64,000 bases of DNA from Nocardioides flavescens. Its GTDB lineage: Bacteria > Actinomycetota > Actinomycetes > Propionibacteriales > Nocardioidaceae. The stretch spans positions 62,001 through 126,000 of the forward strand of contig NZ_WUEK01000004.1 in NCBI RefSeq assembly GCF_009823805.1. The letters are read 5' to 3'. Made by a program: the position numbers and the translations under genes. Below the pieces are notes generated by a model that made no database searches, was not told where the DNA came from, and saw only the letters and a list, made by a program, of their open reading frames with translations. Below are positions 1 to 12,606 of the stretch, piece after piece; position 1 is the first letter of the stretch, and the number at the start of each line of letters is the position of its first letter.

Positions 1-80
1 ACGAGCTCGACCCGCGCCGCGTCGAGCTGACCCCCGTCGGGCCGCGCTGGCACGCGTTCTCGTTCGACGGGCTGGGCTGA
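1..80 (+). CDS. tsaE: TsaE C-terminus (partial)
   Basis: Only the last 25 codons are present, read from base 3 and ending in TGA; the gene enters from the left edge. TsaE is the P-loop ATPase that helps TsaB and TsaD make N6-threonylcarbamoyl-adenosine in tRNA. No motif remains in this tail (it ends VGPRWHAFSFDGLG). The call rests on position: tsaE directly precedes tsaB, rimI and tsaD in mycobacteria and other actinobacteria, and the tail ends 24 bases before tsaB. It is inference from synteny. Confidence 0.6.
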   Translation, partial: ELDPRRVELTPVGPRWHAFSFDGLG

Positions 81-104
81 GTTGGACGCCGAGATGGAGG
101 ACCC

Positions 105-755
105 GTGCTGCTGACCTTCGACACCGCCACGCCGCTGGTGACCGTGGCCCTGCACGACGGCGACGAGGTCGTGCGCGAGCTGGTCTCCGAGCTGCCCATG
201 CGCCACGGCGAGCAGCTCGCGCCGCTCGTCGACACCGCGCTGCGCGAGCAGGGGCTGGTGCGCCAGGACCTCACCGCGATCGGTGTCGGCGTCGGCCCGG
301 GGCCGTTCACCGGCCTGCGGGTCGGTCTGGTCACCGCCCGCACCCTGGCCTACGCGCTCGAGATCCCGGTCTACGGCGTCTGCACGCTCGACGTCCTCGC
401 CGTCGAGGCCGCCGACTCCGGTGCGGTGGCCGGGCCGTTCGCGGTCGCGACCGACGCGCGGCGCAAGGAGGTCTACCTCGCGACGTACGACGCGGACGGC
501 GTGCGCCTCGACGGCCCCGTGGTCGACCGGCCCGCCGAGCTGGCCGCCGGGCTCGCGGCCGGGCTGCCGGTCGTGGGGGAAGGGGCGGTGCTCTACCCCG
601 AGGCGTTCCCCGACGCGGTCGGGCCGACCCGGCCGAGCGCAGGGTGGCTCGCCCGGGTGATCGCCGAGGAGCGCGCCGAGCTGCGCGATCCCGAGCCGCT
701 CTACCTCCGCCGTCCCGACGCGGTGGCCCCCGGCACGCCGAAGAAGGTGTCGTGA
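105..755 (+). CDS. tsaB: TsaB, tRNA t6A biosynthesis scaffold protein
   Basis: 216 residues, the usual size for TsaB. It is an ASKHA-fold paralogue of TsaD with no known catalysis, and it dimerises with TsaD in the threonylcarbamoyl-transfer complex. The N-terminal strand LLTFDTATPLVTVAL and the motif GPGPFTGLRVG (residues 64-74) are typical. The GTG start at 105 is chosen because GGAGG lies 5 bases upstream and the protein begins at the conserved first strand. The end overlaps the rimI start by 4 bases (GTGA), so it lies in a translationally coupled tsaE-tsaB-rimI-tsaD operon. Confidence 0.93.
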   Translation: MLLTFDTATPLVTVALHDGDEVVRELVSELPMRHGEQLAPLVDTALREQGLVRQDLTAIGVGVGPGPFTGLRVGLVTARTLAYALEIPVYGVCTLDVLAVEAADSGAVAGPFAVATDARRKEVYLATYDADGVRLDGPVVDRPAELAAGLAAGLPVVGEGAVLYPEAFPDAVGPTRPSAGWLARVIAEERAELRDPEPLYLRRPDAVAPGTPKKVS

Positions 756-1216
756 CCCTCCGCTCCGCCGTCGTCCGCCCCGCGACCGAGGCCGACGTCG
801 ACGCGATCGCCGACTCCGAGCTGCACAACCTCGGGGCCGACGCGTGGTCGGCCGGCCTCGTCGCCGAGGGGGTGCGCGGCGCCCTGCCGACCGTGCACTA
901 CCTCGTCGCCGAAGACGACAGCCAGGGAGACAGCCGTGGAGAGACCACGGTCGTCGGGCACGCGGTCGCCAGCGTCGTCGACGACCTGGTGGAGCTGCAG
1001 CGGATCGCGGTGGCGCCCTCGCACCGGCGTACGGGCGTCGCGAGCGCGCTGCTCGAGGCGGTGCTGGCATTGCCGGGCGAGCGGGTGCTGCTCGAGGTGC
1101 GCGAGGACAACGACGGCGCCCGAGCCTTCTACGCCGCCCGCGGGTTCGTCGAGCTCGCGCGCCGGCCGCGCTACTACCGTGACGGATCGACCGCGATCGT
1201 GATGGAGCTGACGTGA
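752..1216 (+). CDS. rimI: RimI-type ribosomal protein S18 alanine N-acetyltransferase
   Basis: 154-residue GNAT acetyltransferase. The acetyl-CoA pyrophosphate-binding motif is visible at residues 84-101 ([18 protein letters not shown]), followed by the typical [13 protein letters not shown] segment of RimI. RimI acetylates the N-terminus of ribosomal protein S18 in E. coli; substrates in actinobacteria may be broader. The GTG start at 752 overlaps the tsaB stop. An in-frame upstream extension to 644 lies wholly inside tsaB and was discarded. The stop overlaps tsaD by 4 bases, the usual arrangement in actinobacteria. Confidence 0.9.
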   Translation: MTLRSAVVRPATEADVDAIADSELHNLGADAWSAGLVAEGVRGALPTVHYLVAEDDSQGDSRGETTVVGHAVASVVDDLVELQRIAVAPSHRRTGVASALLEAVLALPGERVLLEVREDNDGARAFYAARGFVELARRPRYYRDGSTAIVMELT

Positions 1217-2265
1217 CTGTGACCGACGAGCCCCTCGTGCTCGGCATCGAGACCTCCTGCGACGAGACCGGCGTCGGGATCGTGCGCGGGCACACCCTGC
1301 TCGCGGACGCCGTCGCGAGCAGCGTCGAGGAGCACGCCCGCTTCGGCGGCGTCGTGCCGGAGGTCGCCAGCCGGGCCCACCTCGAGGCGATGGTGCCGAC
1401 GGTCGAGCGCGCCTGCGACACCGCCGGGATCGCGCTGCGCGACGTCGACGCGATCGCGGTCACGAGCGGCCCCGGACTGGCCGGGGCGCTGCTCGTCGGC
1501 GTCGCCGCGGCCAAGGCGCTCGCGATCGGCCTGGGCAAGCCGCTCTACGGCGTCAACCACCTCGCGGCCCACGTCGCGGTCGACCAGCTCGAGCACGGCG
1601 CGCTGCCCGACCCGTGCCTGGCGCTGCTCGTCTCGGGCGGCCACTCCTCGCTGCTGCGGGTCGGCGACGTCACCGGCGACGTGACGCCGCTCGGCGCCAC
1701 CATCGACGACGCCGCCGGCGAGGCCTTCGACAAGGTCGCGCGCCTGCTCGGGCTGCCGTTCCCCGGCGGACCCCACATCGACCGCGCGGCGGCGTCCGGC
1801 AGCAGCGTCAGCATCGACTTCCCGCGCGGGCTCACCAGCCGCCGCGACCTCGAGCGCCACCGCTTCGACTTCTCCTTCTCCGGACTCAAGACCGCGGTCG
1901 CCCGCTGGGTCGAGGCGCGCGAGGCTGCCGGTGAGCCGGTGCCGGTCGCCGACGTCGCGGCGAGCTTCCAGGAGGCGGTCTGCGACGTCCTGGTGCGCAA
2001 GGCGCTCGATGCGGCGGCCAGCGAGGGCATCGACCACCTGCTCATCGGCGGCGGCGTCGCCGCCAACTCCCGGCTGCGGGCGATGGCCGAGCAGCGGGCC
2101 GGCGACCTGGGCATCCGGGTGCGGGTGCCGCGCCCCGGCCTGTGCACCGACAACGGCGCGATGGTCGCCGCGCTCGGCTCCGAGATGGTGCGCCGCGGGC
2201 GACCCGCCTCGGGGCTCGACATCCCCGCCGACAGCAGCCTGCCGGTCACCGACGTCCTGGTCTGA
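1213..2265 (+). CDS. tsaD: TsaD, tRNA threonylcarbamoyladenosine transferase subunit
   Basis: 350 residues, normal for the Kae1/TsaD/YgjD family. It transfers the threonylcarbamoyl group to A37 of ANN-decoding tRNAs with TsaB and TsaE. Visible motifs are [10 protein letters not shown] (11-20), [16 protein letters not shown] (44-59), the metal-binding NHLAAH with H116 and H120, [11 protein letters not shown] near 278, and CTDNGAM (311-317) carrying the second metal-site Asp. The GTG start overlaps rimI by 4 bases. Four genes of the same pathway and order as in mycobacteria make the call secure. Confidence 0.96.
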   Translation: MTVTDEPLVLGIETSCDETGVGIVRGHTLLADAVASSVEEHARFGGVVPEVASRAHLEAMVPTVERACDTAGIALRDVDAIAVTSGPGLAGALLVGVAAAKALAIGLGKPLYGVNHLAAHVAVDQLEHGALPDPCLALLVSGGHSSLLRVGDVTGDVTPLGATIDDAAGEAFDKVARLLGLPFPGGPHIDRAAASGSSVSIDFPRGLTSRRDLERHRFDFSFSGLKTAVARWVEAREAAGEPVPVADVAASFQEAVCDVLVRKALDAAASEGIDHLLIGGGVAANSRLRAMAEQRAGDLGIRVRVPRPGLCTDNGAMVAALGSEMVRRGRPASGLDIPADSSLPVTDVLV

Positions 2266-2344
2266 GGCGCGTCGGCGTCGCTCGGTAGGTTCGGGTGAGC
2301 AGTCCGCCCCGCAGTCCGCACCGCACCAGGAAGAGGGATCCACC

Positions 2345-3445
2345 GTGCAGCAGGTCAAAGCAGTCGTCGCGAAGGCCAAGGGCGAGCCCGTCGAGCTCGT
2401 CACGATCAACGTGCCCGACCCCGGTCCGGGCGAGGCCGTCGTGCAGGTGCAGGCCTGCGGGGTCTGCCACACCGACCTTCACTACCGCGAGGGTGGGATC
2501 AACGACGAGTTCCCCTTCCTGCTCGGTCACGAGGCCGCTGGCGTCGTCGAGGCAGTCGGCCCCGACGTGACCGCGGTGGCCCCCGGTGACTTCGTGATCC
2601 TCAACTGGCGCGCCGTGTGCGGCGAGTGCCGCGCCTGCAAGCGCGGTGACCTGCAGTACTGCTTCAACACCCACAACGCCACGCAGAAGATGACGCTCGA
2701 GGACGGCACCGAGCTCTCCCCGGCGCTCGGCATCGGCGCCTTCGCCGAGAAGACCCTCGTCGCCGCGGGCCAGTGCACCAAGGTCGACCCCGCGGCCCGC
2801 CCGGCCGCCGTCGGCCTGCTCGGCTGCGGCGTGATGGCCGGCATCGGCGCAGCGATCAACACCGGCGCCGTCGGCCGCGGCAAGTCCGTCGCCGTCATCG
2901 GCTGCGGGGGTGTCGGCGTCGCCGCGGTCGCGGGCTCGGCCCTGGCGGGCGCCTCGCCGATCATCGCCGTGGACATCGACCCCAAGAAGCTCGAGGCCGC
3001 CAAGGCCCTCGGCGCGACGCACACGGTCGACTCCTCGCAGGCCGACCCGGTCGAGGAGATCAAGCGCATCTGCGCCGAGACCTACGAGGGCGCCGACGGC
3101 GCCGACGTGGTGGTCGAGGCCGTCGGTCGCCCCGAGACCTGGAAGCAGGCGTTCTACGCCCGCGACCTCGCCGGCACCGTCGTCCTGGTCGGTGTCCCGA
3201 CGCCGGACATGAAGGTCCCCGAGCTCCCGCTCATCGACGTCTTCGGCCGCGGCGGCGCGCTCAAGTCCAGCTGGTACGGCGACTGCCTGCCCGACCGCGA
3301 CTTCCCGATGCTCGTCGACCTCTACCGCCAGGGTCGCCTCGACCTCGACGCCTTCGTGACCGAGGAGATCGGCATCGAGGACGTCGAGGCGGCGTTCGAC
3401 AAGATGCACCAGGGCGACGTGCTCCGCTCGGTCGTCGTGCTGTGA
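2345..3445 (+). CDS. mscR: S-(hydroxymethyl)mycothiol dehydrogenase (MscR)
   Basis: 366-residue zinc alcohol dehydrogenase. Catalytic zinc residues fit C41 (CGVCHTD) and H62-E63 (GHEAAG). The structural zinc site is [15 protein letters not shown] with C92, C95, C98 and C106. The Rossmann motif [11 protein letters not shown] lies near 178. The stretches [13 protein letters not shown] and [13 protein letters not shown] are those of mycobacterial MscR (Rv2259 family), which oxidises the formaldehyde-mycothiol adduct and S-nitrosomycothiol. The GTG at 2345 follows AGGAAGAGGG. The end overlaps the next gene by 4 bases, so it is co-transcribed with a metallo-beta-lactamase protein, as in mycobacteria. 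It implies mycothiol is the cell thiol. Confidence 0.9.
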   Translation: MQQVKAVVAKAKGEPVELVTINVPDPGPGEAVVQVQACGVCHTDLHYREGGINDEFPFLLGHEAAGVVEAVGPDVTAVAPGDFVILNWRAVCGECRACKRGDLQYCFNTHNATQKMTLEDGTELSPALGIGAFAEKTLVAAGQCTKVDPAARPAAVGLLGCGVMAGIGAAINTGAVGRGKSVAVIGCGGVGVAAVAGSALAGASPIIAVDIDPKKLEAAKALGATHTVDSSQADPVEEIKRICAETYEGADGADVVVEAVGRPETWKQAFYARDLAGTVVLVGVPTPDMKVPELPLIDVFGRGGALKSSWYGDCLPDRDFPMLVDLYRQGRLDLDAFVTEEIGIEDVEAAFDKMHQGDVLRSVVVL

Positions 3446-4086
3446 GCGGCGCCGTACGCGTCGACCACGCGACCGCGTCGGGCACGTTCTCGCTCGACGG
3501 CGAGGTCCACGAGGTCGAGAACAACATCTGGGTCGTCGGCGACGACACCGAGTGCGTCGTCATCGACGCGCCGCACTCGGTGGAGGCCATCTCCTCGGTC
3601 GTCGGCGAGCGGAAGGTCAAGGCGATCCTCCTGACCCACGCCCACGACGACCACTGCAAGATCGCGCCGGCGCTGCGCGAGGCGGTCGTGGCGCCGATCT
3701 TCCTCAACCCGGCCGACCGGCCGCTGTGGGAGTACGCCCACCCGCAGGACGAGGACGGCAACCTCTGGGACCTCGACCTGCCCGACGGCTGGTCGATCAC
3801 CGTGGGGGAGGGGGACGAGGCCGTCTCGCTGACCGCGCTGCACACCCCCGGCCACGCGCCGGGCAGCACCTGCTTCCACTCCTCCGAGCTCGGCTGCGTC
3901 TTCACCGGCGACACGTTGTTCAACGGTGGGCCCGGGGCGACCGGGCGCTCGTACTCCGACCGTCCGCTGCTCGAGGCGTCGATCCGGGAGCGGCTGTTCG
4001 TGCTGCCCGAGGAGACCGTCGTCCACACCGGCCACGGTGACGACACCACCATCGGCGCGGAGAAGGCGGCCTCCGCCGACTGGTGA
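3442..4086 (+). CDS. Metallo-beta-lactamase-fold hydrolase, partner of MscR
   Basis: 214 residues with the HxHxDH zinc motif HAHDDH (66-71), a downstream HTPGHAPGS loop, FTGDTLF, and a final HTGHGDDT histidine. The size and layout match glyoxalase II-like MBL proteins. The GTG start overlaps the mscR stop by 4 bases, so the two are translationally coupled. MscR yields S-formylmycothiol, so this enzyme is a good candidate for the thioesterase that releases formate; that role is inference from context and pairing seen in mycobacteria. The stop codon is followed after two bases by the first unit of a 32-bp repeat array. Confidence 0.85.
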   Translation: MSGAVRVDHATASGTFSLDGEVHEVENNIWVVGDDTECVVIDAPHSVEAISSVVGERKVKAILLTHAHDDHCKIAPALREAVVAPIFLNPADRPLWEYAHPQDEDGNLWDLDLPDGWSITVGEGDEAVSLTALHTPGHAPGSTCFHSSELGCVFTGDTLFNGGPGATGRSYSDRPLLEASIRERLFVLPEETVVHTGHGDDTTIGAEKAASADW

Positions 4087-4088
4087 CC

Positions 4089-4418
4089 GCCGACCCGGCG
4101 CGAAGTGCTGTCAAATGTACGCCGACCCGGCGTGAAGTGCTGTCAGAGGTACGCCGACCCGGCGCGTAGTGCTGTCGGAGGTACGCCGACCCGGCGCGTA
4201 GTGCTGTCGGAGGTACGCCGACCCGGCGCGAAGGCTGTCACCTCGCGCTGGGTCGGCGTCGTTCGAGTAGCAGAGTGCGCTGGGCCGGCGTTGTTCGAGT
4301 AGCAGAGTGCGCTGGGTCGGCGTTGTTCGAGTAGCAGAGTGCGCCGGGTCGGCGGCGTGCGAACGGCAATCTGCGCCGGGTCGGCGTACGGGCAGCAGCA
4401 CTCTGCGCCGGGTCGGCG
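4089..4418. repeat. 32-bp tandem repeat array with central inverted switch, copy 1
   Basis: The gap between two convergent genes is filled by 32-bp units. Four direct units run 4089-4216, each starting GCCGACCCGGCG, followed by a 30-bp fifth. From 4247 the units are inverted (4247, 4279, 4311, 4343, 4375, plus a 13-base partial). The switch point folds: 4217-4231 pairs with 4243-4257 as a 15-bp RNA stem with one G-U pair and an 11-base loop. The array starts two bases after one stop codon and ends next to the other. 32 is not a multiple of 3 and reading frames drift, so it is not coding. A bidirectional terminator or insulator is the simplest reading. Confidence 0.88.
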
Positions 4419-5603
4419 TCAGAACGGGCGGACGAGCAGGCAGGTGCCGCGGCCGTCGAGGCGGGTCAGCACGATCGTCGCCTCCTGGTCACCCGACAGG
4501 GCGAGCCGCTTGCGCAGCTGCTCGGGGACGACGTCGACGCCGCGCTTCTTGATCGTCAGGCGACCGACGCCGCGCTCGTGGAGTGCGGCGCGCAGCTGCT
4601 TCTCGCGGTGGGGGAGCACCTCGAGCACCTCGTAGCCGCGGGCGAAGGGAGTGCGGAACGCCTGGTCGCTCGTCACGTAGGCGATCTTGGGGTCGACCAG
4701 CCCGCCGGCGACGCCGGCGGCCACCGCGGTCACGAGGCCCGCGCGGATCACCGCGCCGTCGGGCTCGTAGAGGCAGCGTCCGAGCGGGACCACCCCGACC
4801 GCGTCAGCGCCGGGGTCGTCCTCGTCGGTCAGCGTCGCGAGGCCACCGTCCCCGATGACGGTGGCGCGGCGCGCGGTGGTCGCGAGCCGTCCGCCCCACA
4901 GCACGGCCTCCTTGACGTCGCCGCGGTCGCTGACCCACTCGGCCTCGACCCCCTCGGGCACGACGTCGTGCGGGATGCCGGGGGCGGTCTTGACGCAGGC
5001 GTCGCGGGCGAGCAGTCCGAGGACGAAGGGCCAGGGCGGCGTCCAGTCGTCGGGCGAGAACGTCCGTCCGCGCGCCGTACGCCGGGCCGGGTCGGCGAAC
5101 GCCACGTCGAACGGCGACGCGTCCACCGCGGTCGCGTCGGCCACCGAGACCGCGCCGGGCAGGCCGAGAGCGGCGAGGTTGGCGCGGGCGACCTCCACGC
5201 GGACCGGGTCGAGGTCGACGCCGGCCGCGGTCAGTCCCGCACGGGCGAAGGCCACGAGGTCGCCGCCGACGCCGCAGCCGAGGTCGACCACGGTCTGCGC
5301 CGAGAACGCCGCCAGGCGGGCCGCGCGGTGGGCCGCCACCGGCGCCCGCGTCGCCTGCTCCAGACCGTCGGGCGTGAACAGCATCAGCGCCGCGTCGTCA
5401 CCGAACTTCTCGACCGCCCTGGCGCGCAGCGTCGCCTGGGTGAGCGCGGCCGAGAGGTGGGCCGCGGACACGTCCCCGGCCGCCCGGGACAGCCGCGCGT
5501 GCGCTCGCAGGGGGTCGGGCTCCTCGGCGCCCACCTCGGTCGCGACCGCGAGCACCCGACGTCCCGCGTCGGTCTGCAGCCAGAGCACCGCGTCGACGTC
5601 CAC
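4419..5603 (-). CDS. Class I SAM-dependent methyltransferase with THUMP-like C-terminus
   Basis: 394 residues. The SAM-binding motif I VVDLGCGVGGDL lies at 105-116, an acidic strand end GVDLDPVRV follows, and FADPARR near 170 resembles the motif IV of RNA/DNA methyltransferases. The last ~95 residues (LTIKKRGVDVVPEQLRKRL) match the THUMP-like domain found at the end of actinobacterial proteins of this class. The substrate is not known; rRNA or tRNA is plausible. The start is GTG at 5603. It converges on the 32-bp array and diverges from groES, with the two CIRCE operators in between. Confidence 0.8.
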   Translation of the reverse strand: MDVDAVLWLQTDAGRRVLAVATEVGAEEPDPLRAHARLSRAAGDVSAAHLSAALTQATLRARAVEKFGDDAALMLFTPDGLEQATRAPVAAHRAARLAAFSAQTVVDLGCGVGGDLVAFARAGLTAAGVDLDPVRVEVARANLAALGLPGAVSVADATAVDASPFDVAFADPARRTARGRTFSPDDWTPPWPFVLGLLARDACVKTAPGIPHDVVPEGVEAEWVSDRGDVKEAVLWGGRLATTARRATVIGDGGLATLTDEDDPGADAVGVVPLGRCLYEPDGAVIRAGLVTAVAAGVAGGLVDPKIAYVTSDQAFRTPFARGYEVLEVLPHREKQLRAALHERGVGRLTIKKRGVDVVPEQLRKRLALSGDQEATIVLTRLDGRGTCLLVRPF

Positions 5604-5632
5604 CCGCCGATCCTGTCAGCCCGCCACCCGCT

Positions 5633-5659
5633 CTGGCACTCGTCGCCGGGGAGTGCTAG
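5633..5659. promoter_or_regulatory. CIRCE operator 1 (HrcA)
   Basis: Arms CTGGCACTC (5633-5641) and GAGTGCTAG (5651-5659) are separated by exactly 9 bases. This matches the CIRCE consensus TTAGCACTC-N9-GAGTGCTAA with 8 of 9 arm bases complementary. CIRCE is bound by the heat-shock repressor HrcA upstream of groESL. It lies 101 bases upstream of the groES GTG. Confidence 0.8.
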
Positions 5660-5667
5660 TTTCGTGG

Positions 5668-5694
5668 TTGGCACTCTCGGTGTGAGTGTGCCAA
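5668..5694. promoter_or_regulatory. CIRCE operator 2 (HrcA)
   Basis: Arms TTGGCACTC (5668-5676) and GTGTGCCAA (5686-5694) with a 9-base spacer form a second CIRCE-like element, 8 of 9 bases complementary. It starts 8 bases after the first. Two operators in tandem suggest tight or graded HrcA control of groES-groEL1; whether both are bound is inference. Confidence 0.72.
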
Positions 5695-5759
5695 TGGACT
5701 TCAGTTCCACCACCCGCCAGATCAGCTGACTACGCAGCACGAAAGTGGAGGTCGACATC

Positions 5760-6053
5760 GTGTCGGTCAACATCAAGCCCCTCGAGGACCGCCTCGTCGT
5801 CAAGCCCCTCGAGGCCGAGCAGACCACGGCTTCCGGCCTGGTCATCCCGGACACCGCCAAGGAGAAGCCCCAGGAGGGCGAGGTCGTGGCGATCGGTCCG
5901 GGTCGCATCGACGACAACGGCAACCGCGTCCCCCTCGACGTCGCCGTCGGCGACAAGGTGATCTACAGCAAGTACGGCGGCACCGAGGTCAAGTACTCCG
6001 GCGAGGAGTTCCTCATCCTCTCGGCGCGCGACGTGCTCGCCGTCGTCTCCTGA
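5760..6053 (+). CDS. groS: GroES, co-chaperonin 10 kDa subunit
   Basis: 97 residues, the standard length. The sequence opens with [14 protein letters not shown], contains the mobile-loop region and closes with [15 protein letters not shown], all typical of Cpn10. GroES caps the GroEL ring during ATP-dependent folding. The GTG at 5760 is preferred to an in-frame GTG at 5745 because GGAGG (5747-5751) then sits at normal ribosome-binding distance and the protein begins at the conserved residue. It is followed by groEL after 141 bases and preceded by two CIRCE elements. Confidence 0.95.
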   Translation: MSVNIKPLEDRLVVKPLEAEQTTASGLVIPDTAKEKPQEGEVVAIGPGRIDDNGNRVPLDVAVGDKVIYSKYGGTEVKYSGEEFLILSARDVLAVVS

Positions 6054-6185
6054 TCGACCAGATCCTTCCCGCGGGTCGCGCGGCCGGACGGCGTGCGAAC
6101 GCCACGGCTGTGCGGCCCGCGGTCTTTTCTGCGCAAGACCTCGTCTGTGCAAGACCCATGTGCAACACCTGATGTGCCTTCCTGA

Positions 6186-7814
<1,629 letters not shown>

Positions 7815-7852
7815 CCTCCTCCGCTCGACCCAGCACCACCTGCTCCACCCCG

Positions 7853-7883
7853 CGACCCCGGCAGCCCCTGGCTGCCGGGGTCG
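7853..7883 (+). terminator. Intrinsic terminator after groEL
   Basis: CGACCCCGGCAGCC (7853-7866) and GGCTGCCGGGGTCG (7870-7883) are perfectly complementary over 14 bp with a 3-base loop. There is no T-tract, which is common in high-GC actinobacteria. Confidence 0.85.
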
Positions 7884-7898
7884 TCGGCGTCCCGGGGG

Positions 7899-7981
7899 GT
7901 GGTTTCGAGACGGCCGTAGCCGGCCTCCTCAACCACCGCGCCCGGTGGTTGGGGAAGGACGAAGTCCTGTCTCGAAACCAC
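7899..7981 (+). repeat. Cloverleaf repeat, copy A
   Basis: 83 bp. The outer arms GTGGTTTCGAGAC (7899-7911) and GTCTCGAAACCAC (7969-7981) are perfect complements. Inside are three hairpins: GGCCG-TAGC-CGGCC; a CCTCAACCACCG arm pairing with CGGTGGTTGGGG (two mismatches or wobbles); and AGGAC-GAA-GTCCT. It lies between the convergent ends of groEL and the glycosyltransferase gene, just after the groEL terminator. Confidence 0.85.
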
Positions 7982-7992
7982 GGTCGGTCAGC

Positions 7993-8074
7993 GTGGTGTC
8001 GAGACGGCCGCAGCCGGCCTCCTCAACCACCGCGCCCGGTGGTCGGGAAGGACGAAGTCCTGTCTCGGAACCAC
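7993..8074 (+). repeat. Cloverleaf repeat, copy B
   Basis: 82 bp, 11 bases after copy A and in the same orientation. It has single-base changes in the outer arms (GTGGTGTCGAGAC and GTCTCGGAACCAC) and GGCCG-CAGC-CGGCC as first hairpin. With copy A it forms a tandem doublet between two convergent genes. Confidence 0.83.
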
Positions 8075-8092
8075 CCTCACCAGTAGCGGTGG

Positions 8093-9538
8093 TCAGCTCG
8101 TGCAGGCCGGCTCGGGGGTGGCGCGGTCCTCGCCGCGCAGGAGCCAGACGGGGCGGCCGTCGCAGGCGGTGCCGGCCCGGACGTAGCGGCGCTCGACATC
8201 GGCGCGCAGGGCGTCGCCGGCGGCGTGGTCCCAGGTGTCGAAGTCCCACCACTCGACGAGCCAGGTCGGGGCGTCGGGGCCAGCGACGAGGGTGCGCAGC
8301 TCGACCAGGTCGGGGTCGAGGGCCCGCATCGGCAGGCTCCAGAGATAGGGGTAGGGCGAGGCCAGGCCGCTCTCGAGCTGCACGTCGGCGCGGCCGCCGA
8401 AGACGACGAGGGTGTCGCCCGGCTCGGCGACGGCCGCCAGGGCGACGCCGGTGTCGCGCTCGGAGAACTCCTGGCGCCCGGCGAGGTTCCAGACGCCCCA
8501 GCCGGCCAGGCACACCAGCGACGACGCGACGGCCAGGCTCGCCACCGCACGGCGCGCCCGGGCGCCGACCAGCACGAGGGCCAGCAGCGCTCCGGGCACC
8601 AGCCCGAACGCGTAGTCCTGCCAGAAGCTCCCGCCCGCGACCAGCGAGGCGACGTCGAAGATGACCATGGCGACGACGGCCCCGGTGAGCGGGGCGTCGT
8701 GACGCCACTGCCCGCGCAGCGTGACGGCGTACGCCGCGAGGGCGGCGCCGAGCCCGGTGACCACGACGATGAGCAGCAGCACCAGGGCCCGGCGGGCGGG
8801 TGCGGCGGCCGAGCCCTCTGCCAGCGCGGCGGAGGCGTCGGCGCGGAAGCCGTAGACGGCGTACCAGAGCACCGACAGCCGCACCCCGGCGACGAGCGCC
8901 CAGGCGATCGTCGCCAGCACCGGCACGGCGGCTCCGAGGGCGACCGCGGGCAGCAGCCGCCGGGTGCGGGGGGTGGCGAGGAGCAGCACGCCGACGAGGA
9001 CGAGCGCCCCAGCGAGGTTCTGCTTCAGCCCGAGCGGCGCGGCCGCGAGCAGCCCGGTGAGCACCGCGACCGGCCACGGGTGGCGGGTGCGCTCGCGAGC
9101 GAGTCGGACCGCCAGCACCGCCGCAGCGAGCACGAACGGCAGGGCCAGCACCTCGCCCTTGACCGCGACCACGTCGATCGCGGGCGTGACGACGAGAGCG
9201 GCCGCCGCGGCGGCGACCCACGGCGCCGCGCCGGGGCGATCCAACTCGACCGCGAGCCGCCAGGCGAGGAGCACGACGACCGCGCACGCCACGGCGCCCA
9301 GCACCCGCACGGCCAGCGGGCCGGCCAGGGCGTCGGCGGTGCCGAAGAGCGCGACGAGGGACGGCGGTCGGTCGACGAAGTAGGGGCCGAAGACGCTGCC
9401 GGGAGACGGGTCCCATGCCCGCGCCACGAGGGTGAAGCCCGCCTCGTCGGCGCGGACCGGGCGGGTCAGCCCCACCAGCCGCACCACGAACGCCGCCGCC
9501 GCGAGCCCGGCGACCAGGGACGGGGGACGGCGCGGCAC
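8093..9538 (-). CDS. Multi-pass membrane glycosyltransferase (PMT/ArnT-like, GT-C fold)
   Basis: 481 residues, mostly hydrophobic, with roughly ten membrane segments over the first ~370 residues and a soluble C-terminal tail. RADEAGF (29-35) fits the Asp-Glu motif in the first loop of GT-C lipid-linked sugar transferases (PMT, ArnT, family 39/83). These enzymes use polyprenyl-phosphate sugars to modify proteins or envelope glycans outside the membrane; donor and acceptor are unknown here. The GTG at 9538 is chosen because it begins just before the first membrane helix. Upstream in-frame codons run into the oppositely transcribed ACT-GNAT gene and were excluded. Confidence 0.72.
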   Translation of the reverse strand: MPRRPPSLVAGLAAAAFVVRLVGLTRPVRADEAGFTLVARAWDPSPGSVFGPYFVDRPPSLVALFGTADALAGPLAVRVLGAVACAVVVLLAWRLAVELDRPGAAPWVAAAAAALVVTPAIDVVAVKGEVLALPFVLAAAVLAVRLARERTRHPWPVAVLTGLLAAAPLGLKQNLAGALVLVGVLLLATPRTRRLLPAVALGAAVPVLATIAWALVAGVRLSVLWYAVYGFRADASAALAEGSAAAPARRALVLLLIVVVTGLGAALAAYAVTLRGQWRHDAPLTGAVVAMVIFDVASLVAGGSFWQDYAFGLVPGALLALVLVGARARRAVASLAVASSLVCLAGWGVWNLAGRQEFSERDTGVALAAVAEPGDTLVVFGGRADVQLESGLASPYPYLWSLPMRALDPDLVELRTLVAGPDAPTWLVEWWDFDTWDHAAGDALRADVERRYVRAGTACDGRPVWLLRGEDRATPEPACTS

Positions 9539-9613
9539 GACAGTCAGTGTCGCGGACCCCTGCCGAAACACGGGTGTCGCCGTCCCGCAACGTCGTGAGG
9601 TCACCCTGGCCCC

Positions 9614-12087
<2,474 letters not shown>

Positions 12088-12111
12088 GACCGGCTGGACG
12101 AGAGCGCGACG

Positions 12112-12486
12112 ATGCGCCTGCGACTCACCCGCGACAGCGTGGCCGCCGGCGACGACGTCGGTGCGCCGCACCTGTCGATCGTCGACCTGCCCGACGCCAG
12201 CACGACCGGCGACCTCTGCGGCTGGGTGCGCAGCGCGCGCCCGATCGCCTCGGTCGCCGGCGGCTCGACGTGGGCGCTGCGCGTCGAGGGCCGGGTCGTG
12301 GCGGTGCTCGGTGAAGGTCCGCGCGACTTCGTCGAGACCGACCCGGCGACCTCCCTGCTGCCCGAACGCCGTCCGCTGACCGCGCACCTGGAGTACCTCC
12401 TCCACGACGACGTCGACACCGTCGTCGCGCGGGTGCGCGAGGAGCCCACCCGCACCGACCTGCGCCGCCTCGCCCGCGAGCGCTGA
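12112..12486 (+). CDS. Conserved hypothetical protein
   Basis: 124 residues, no membrane segment and no signal peptide. I do not recognise a domain. The N-terminal half reads as a small beta-rich unit (STWALRVEGRVVAVLGEG) and the C-terminal third as a charged helix (LRRLARER). It starts 24 bases after guaB on the same strand, with a GAGAGCG stretch upstream of ATG, so it may be co-transcribed with guaB. Function unknown. Confidence 0.65.
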   Translation: MRLRLTRDSVAAGDDVGAPHLSIVDLPDASTTGDLCGWVRSARPIASVAGGSTWALRVEGRVVAVLGEGPRDFVETDPATSLLPERRPLTAHLEYLLHDDVDTVVARVREEPTRTDLRRLARER

Positions 12487-12606
12487 GCCTCCGCCGACCA
12501 CCCGGGGGCGCTGGTCCGGTCAGCCGGCGCCGCACACAGCCGGGCGTGCGACGATGCCGCCGCCGCAGGCGGACACCCTCTCCCGCGGCTCGCACCAGGA
12601 GGCCGC

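Noticed and set aside
4089..4418. 32-bp arrays as CRISPR
   Set aside because: There are no unique spacers between repeats; the whole unit repeats, the orientation flips midway and no cas genes are present.
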